A stretch of 41,627 nucleotides of DNA from Phycisphaerales bacterium (GTDB taxonomy: Bacteria > Planctomycetota > Phycisphaerae > Phycisphaerales > UBA1924): contig JAESRA010000139.1 of assembly GCA_016764895.1 (NCBI GenBank), positions 1-41,627 of the forward strand, written 5' to 3'. Made by a program: the position numbers and the translations under genes. Numbering within the stretch: position 1 is the first letter of the stretch; every line of letters begins with the position of its first letter. Below, piece after piece: positions 37,349 to 41,627 of the stretch. The notes beneath the pieces were generated by a model. The model saw only the letters and a program-made list of their open reading frames with translations. It made no database searches and was not told where the DNA came from.

Positions 37349-39421
37349 ATGGACTACCCGCAAGATAGAGCTTTAGAACTGCTACGCATAGGTACAGGCG
37401 ACAGTGACTCCAACTTCCGAGATGATCAAGAAGAGGCCATTCGTCACATAGTCGAAGGCGATGGACGCCTGCTTGTTGTTCAACGAACTGGATGGGGGAA
37501 AAGCTTTGTATACTTTATTTCCACCAAAATCCTTCGTGAAAATGGTATGGGGCCCTCTCTTCTTGTTTCCCCACTCTTGTCATTGATACGAAATCAACTA
37601 GATGCTGCTGAAAGAATGGGGCTCAATGCTGTCACTATTCATTCTGAGAATAAAGACGAATGGGCAGCGATTGAAGAGCAGGTTCGATCTGGCGATGTTG
37701 ATATTCTACTAATCTCACCAGAAAGATTTTCAAACCAACGGTTCCAAGACAATGTGCTATCACATATCGCAGGACAAATTTCAATGCTCGTTGTTGATGA
37801 AGCCCATTGCATTTCCGATTGGGGCCATGATTTTCGCCCCAACTATCGGATGATTGCACGCATCGTCTCCTCGTTACCAGCAAACACCCGATTGCTTGCA
37901 ACAACAGCAACGGCAAATAACCGAGTCATGGAAGACCTAGAGGAACAAATTGGACCTGATCTTACAGTCCTTCGTGGCCCTCTTCATAGACCGTCATTGT
38001 TGCTTCAAACCATCTGTATCGATGACAAGGCAGAAAGACTTGCTTGGCTTGCGGAACACATCCCCACTATCCATGGCAGCGGTATCATTTATACACTAAC
38101 AATCCGTGATGCAAAACAGGTTGCCGATTGGCTGAAGTTGCAGGGCCTGAATGTTGAAACGTACACCGGGCAAAGCGGCGACGTTCGCCCTGCACTCGAA
38201 TCAGCCCTCCTCAACAACGATGTCAAAGCACTTGTCGCCACTACTGCGCTAGGCATGGGGTTTGACAAGCCGGATCTGGCGTTTGTGGTTCATTATCAAA
38301 CACCAGGTTCGGTTGTCGCATATTACCAACAGGTTGGCCGTGCAGGACGAGGGATTCCTGAATCCCATGGCATCCTCTTGAGCGGTAGTGAGGATCAAGA
38401 GATCAATGATTTCTTTATCAACTCGGCCTTCCCCACACAGATCGAAGTTTCAGAGATTCTCAATGCTCTCGAAAATGCACCCAACGGGCTCACGCTTCCA
38501 AACCTCCTCGCAGAGATCAACCTCAGCAAAGGAAGAGTAGAAAAAACACTCCAGCGGCTCAGCTTGGAATCACCAGCACCACTCGTAAAAGATGGCAGCA
38601 AATGGATGCGTACAACATCAGAACTCAGCGATGATTTCTGGGATCGAGCGGAACGACTCACTGCCCGCCGAAAAATTGAGCAAAGCCAAATGCAAGAATA
38701 TGTTTCCCTTGATGCTGACCATATGAAGTTTCTTGTTTCCGCCCTCGACGGGGATACTAATGGGATTGAAACGCCAGAAATAGCATCTATCCCAGAAACA
38801 GTTGATTCGGAACTGACATTGAGTGCTATTGAGTTTCTACGCCGAACATCTCTCCCAATTGATCCACGGCGACAGTGGCCTGCTGGAGGACTACCCAAAC
38901 TCAATGTAAAAGGTCGCATACCTGCTGGACTCCAGTTGCAACCAGGCAAAGCCCTCTGTGTTTGGAGAGATGCCGGATGGGGTAAATTGGTCTACAGCGG
39001 GAAATACGAGGACGACTGTTTTTCGGATGATCTTGTTGCAACGTGCCATGATTTGGTTCAAAACTGGAGCCCTGAGCCACGGCCTGAATGGATCACATGC
39101 ATTCCATCACATCGCCGGCCCGAACTCGTCCCCAACTTTGCTAAACGACTCGCCGAGAGCCTGTCACTGCCATACCATGATTCTCTTCTACGAGTAGATG
39201 AACACCCAGAACAAAAGGAAATGCAAAACAGCTCCATGCAAGCGAGAAATGTTGACGGAGCATTTGTCGTGATTAATGGTGACTTACCAAATGGCCCAGT
39301 TTTGCTGATTGATGACATGGTTGACTCAAAGTGGACTCTTACAATTGCTGGATGGCTACTTCAATCTCGTGGTGTTGAGACAGTGCATCCCCTTGTACTT
39401 GCAGATGCAGGCAAAGGATAA
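37349..39421 (+). CDS. RecQ-family helicase fused to a C-terminal phosphoribosyltransferase-like domain
   Basis: VQRTGWGKSFVYF, VVDEAHCISDWGHDFRPNYR, TTALGMGFDKPDLAFVVHYQTPGSVVAYYQQVGRAGR; PRPP-loop-like GPVLLIDDMVDSKWTLTIAGWLL. Confidence 0.9.
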   Translation: MDYPQDRALELLRIGTGDSDSNFRDDQEEAIRHIVEGDGRLLVVQRTGWGKSFVYFISTKILRENGMGPSLLVSPLLSLIRNQLDAAERMGLNAVTIHSENKDEWAAIEEQVRSGDVDILLISPERFSNQRFQDNVLSHIAGQISMLVVDEAHCISDWGHDFRPNYRMIARIVSSLPANTRLLATTATANNRVMEDLEEQIGPDLTVLRGPLHRPSLLLQTICIDDKAERLAWLAEHIPTIHGSGIIYTLTIRDAKQVADWLKLQGLNVETYTGQSGDVRPALESALLNNDVKALVATTALGMGFDKPDLAFVVHYQTPGSVVAYYQQVGRAGRGIPESHGILLSGSEDQEINDFFINSAFPTQIEVSEILNALENAPNGLTLPNLLAEINLSKGRVEKTLQRLSLESPAPLVKDGSKWMRTTSELSDDFWDRAERLTARRKIEQSQMQEYVSLDADHMKFLVSALDGDTNGIETPEIASIPETVDSELTLSAIEFLRRTSLPIDPRRQWPAGGLPKLNVKGRIPAGLQLQPGKALCVWRDAGWGKLVYSGKYEDDCFSDDLVATCHDLVQNWSPEPRPEWITCIPSHRRPELVPNFAKRLAESLSLPYHDSLLRVDEHPEQKEMQNSSMQARNVDGAFVVINGDLPNGPVLLIDDMVDSKWTLTIAGWLLQSRGVETVHPLVLADAGKG

Positions 39422-39426
39422 GAGTC

Positions 39427-40683
39427 ATGAGCATCTCATCAAATACACAAGCAATCCTACTCTTGACTGCACCACTGATTAATGGGCATCGAGGCAAGGA
39501 CGCACCCAAAACTCTTTCACAGGGCCAATATCGAAAGGTTGCAAAATTTCTACATGAGCGAGCTTTATCCCCATCCGATTTTTTACTTCAAGATGCAAGC
39601 CCACTAATTGACGAGTGCCAATCCTCACTTGAAATTCCACCACTCGTTCCTCTACTTGGGCGTGGTTTCCAACTGAGTCAGGCTCTTGAACGATGGTCAC
39701 AGAGATCTATATGGGTACTCAGCAGAGCTGATGCCGACTACCCACAGCGTTTGAGAAAACGCCTTGGGGATCTTGCACCACCAGTACTGTATGGCTGCGG
39801 CAACCCCGCTCTGCTGAATCGTGGCGGACTGGCGGTAGTCGGTAGTAGAAATATCTCCGACGAGATTATCCGATTCACAAATGATGTTGGCCGTCTTGCT
39901 GCAAATGCAAACTTTGTACTCATTTCTGGTGGAGCACGAGGTGTTGATCAAGCAGCAATGCAAGGGGCTGGTGAAACTGGCGGATATGTAGTTGGCATAC
40001 TTGCAGACAGCCTAGAACGAGCATCTCTCAAGCATGAACATCGAGAAGCATTGCAGAATGGATCAATGGTTCTCTGTTCGCCATACGATCCAAAGGCCGG
40101 TTTTATAGCTGGGCATGCGATGCAACGCAACAAGTTTATTTACGCACTGTCCGATGCCGCACTCGTCGTAAACTCTGACTACAAAAAAGGGGGCACCTGG
40201 ACAGGTGCTGTTGAGCAATTAGACAAACTCAAGCTAGTGCCCATCTTTGTACGCACAGGCTCACAACCAAACCAAGCCATGGGATCACTTCTCAATAAGG
40301 GGGCGTCACAATGGCCGTGCCCTCGAAATGTGAAGGAGTTGATTTCGGTCATTGATACTTCGAAGATCACAATGCCAAACACGCCCCAAAGCAACTTGTT
40401 TGATAGCCCAAACCATCCCTCAATAAATGAACACGACAGACCCACGTCAAATGACAAGCCGAGTAAGCCGCCGAAGCCATCTACAATTGATCCAGCCGAA
40501 TCCTTGTTCATGCTTGTGCAGAATTTAATTCTTGATATGGAAATGCCAATCAATGAGGAGACAGTTTCAAAGAAGCTTGATGTATCAAAAACTCAAGCTA
40601 GAAAATGGATCATCAGCCTTTGCGAATCCGAGAAACTCCAAAAGAAAACACGGCCCGTTCGCTACACACGAATTGATTCATAA
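39427..40683 (+). CDS. DprA/Smf-like protein
   Basis: YPQRLRKRLGDLAPPVLYGCGNPALLNRGGLAVVGSRNIS, FVLISGGARGVDQAAMQGA (Rossmann-like DprA core), C-terminal winged-helix-like tail. Confidence 0.9.
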   Translation: MSISSNTQAILLLTAPLINGHRGKDAPKTLSQGQYRKVAKFLHERALSPSDFLLQDASPLIDECQSSLEIPPLVPLLGRGFQLSQALERWSQRSIWVLSRADADYPQRLRKRLGDLAPPVLYGCGNPALLNRGGLAVVGSRNISDEIIRFTNDVGRLAANANFVLISGGARGVDQAAMQGAGETGGYVVGILADSLERASLKHEHREALQNGSMVLCSPYDPKAGFIAGHAMQRNKFIYALSDAALVVNSDYKKGGTWTGAVEQLDKLKLVPIFVRTGSQPNQAMGSLLNKGASQWPCPRNVKELISVIDTSKITMPNTPQSNLFDSPNHPSINEHDRPTSNDKPSKPPKPSTIDPAESLFMLVQNLILDMEMPINEETVSKKLDVSKTQARKWIISLCESEKLQKKTRPVRYTRIDS

Positions 40684-40753
40684 GGGCTTGTCCGCCTTGC
40701 CTCAATTGTTTGCATCAATACCGATATCGGGCCAACGGTGTTCTTGAATCCCA

Positions 40754-40969
40754 TCAACTCATCTTGGCCGCAAATACCCACAACGATGACTGAATCTCAA
40801 TCACACGAACAATTTCTTCAATGGACAAGCCGCTGTTCGCCAGAAAGTAGATGATTGAAACTCTGAAATTTCCTATGGCAAACGCCACTCTGTACTCGAT
40901 TGATTCCGGCGAATTGGAAATACGATGACTTGCTCCATTACCAGAGTCAGCTACATTTTCATTTCGCAT
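40754..40969 (-). CDS. Small hypothetical protein (71 aa)
   Basis: Starts 13 nt downstream of the DUF5131 stop on the same strand; no recognisable domain. Confidence 0.35.
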   Translation of the reverse strand: MRNENVADSGNGASHRISNSPESIEYRVAFAIGNFRVSIIYFLANSGLSIEEIVRVIEIQSSLWVFAAKMS

Positions 40970-40981
40970 GAAACGCCCCCT

Positions 40982-41627
40982 TCATTCCTTGAGTATTTCC
41001 ATCTCAGGCATCTGATCCCAGACTTGGCCATCTAAGACTCGCCCTGCTGCCTTCTTGTTCACGCCGCCCCACTGCTTGAAGAAAAACGCAACGCCCGCAG
41101 TCACGCACTGGTCTCTGAGTTCACGCACCCAAACTTGATCCATCGGGCGTGACTTTGGACCCGATTCGCCTCCGACAATCACCCAATGGATACCACTGAG
41201 ATCGAGACTCGGCAGAGGCCCGATCAGCGGTTCCAATGACAAGAAACGCACCTTTGCGGGAATCTCTCTCAAAGGTTCCACACGGCTGCATACATTATCA
41301 TTCTCAATGCTCGCCCCCATGAGAATGTTGTCTGTCCAATGAAGTTCCGCTGCAAGTTCTAGGGATCTCTCAGGCCGCTTCGTCAGAATTTGAAAGCGAT
41401 GTTGAGGACATTCATTCATAACTGCGAAGACTTGCTGGATGAACTCTACAGGGACATCTCGATGAAACAGATCGCTCATCGAATTGACGAAGATCCAACG
41501 GGACTTTCGCCAACGCCTTGGAATCGCAAGCGTGTCTGGATGACATCGAACGACTCCATTGAAGTGACGCTTGCCCTTGTCGTTGAGAACTGTGAGGCCT
41601 TCGTATTTGGGCTGGCCCATGTTCCCA
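40982..41627 (-). CDS. DUF5131 (phage Gp37/Gp68) family protein, N-terminus outside window
   Basis: WIFVNSMSDLFHRDVPVEFIQQVFAVMNECPQHRFQILTKRPER, GASIEN, RFLSLEPLIGPL, HWVIVGGESGPKSRPM, FFKQWGG. Frame open to the window edge. Confidence 0.88.
   Translation of the reverse strand, partial: GNMGQPKYEGLTVLNDKGKRHFNGVVRCHPDTLAIPRRWRKSRWIFVNSMSDLFHRDVPVEFIQQVFAVMNECPQHRFQILTKRPERSLELAAELHWTDNILMGASIENDNVCSRVEPLREIPAKVRFLSLEPLIGPLPSLDLSGIHWVIVGGESGPKSRPMDQVWVRELRDQCVTAGVAFFFKQWGGVNKKAAGRVLDGQVWDQMPEMEILKE

Overview
A 41.6 kb window from a bacterium, probably a planctomycete (Phycisphaerae-like) judging by gene content. It has two contrasting halves. (1) About 1-27 kb is a dense extracytoplasmic electron-transfer locus. 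It encodes seven multiheme c-type cytochromes with about 59 recognisable heme motifs, two lipoprotein-like NHL beta-propellers, a ~680-aa putative outer-membrane beta-barrel, two ResB/CcsA (System II) cytochrome c assembly pairs, and a CcmC plus a tiny CcmD-like ORF that the ORF track hides. It also has a two-component system made of a sigma54 activator (GAFTGA), a PAS histidine kinase and a HAMP protein with a DHp-like helix but no ATPase domain. I find three near-consensus sigma54 (-24/-12) promoters at the starts of the tetraheme/NHL/barrel operon, the kinase operon and the ccmC operon. This suggests one self-amplifying sigma54 regulon controlling a porin-cytochrome conduit and its heme-assembly machinery, and it is my main candidate for an undescribed system. 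(2) About 27.3-41.6 kb is an accessory/defence island. It holds a frameshifted IS5-like element that truncates a P-loop GTPase, a 1942-aa DUF4011/helicase/Vsr-like/DUF3320 protein bracketed by ~85-bp collinear direct repeats carrying CGGGTCA triplets, a 3' tRNA remnant with its terminator, a GmrSD-type DUF262/DUF1524 protein, a RecQ helicase fused to a phosphoribosyltransferase domain next to a DprA-like gene, and a DUF5131 (Gp37/Gp68) protein cut by the window edge. All calls are by eye; no searches were run.
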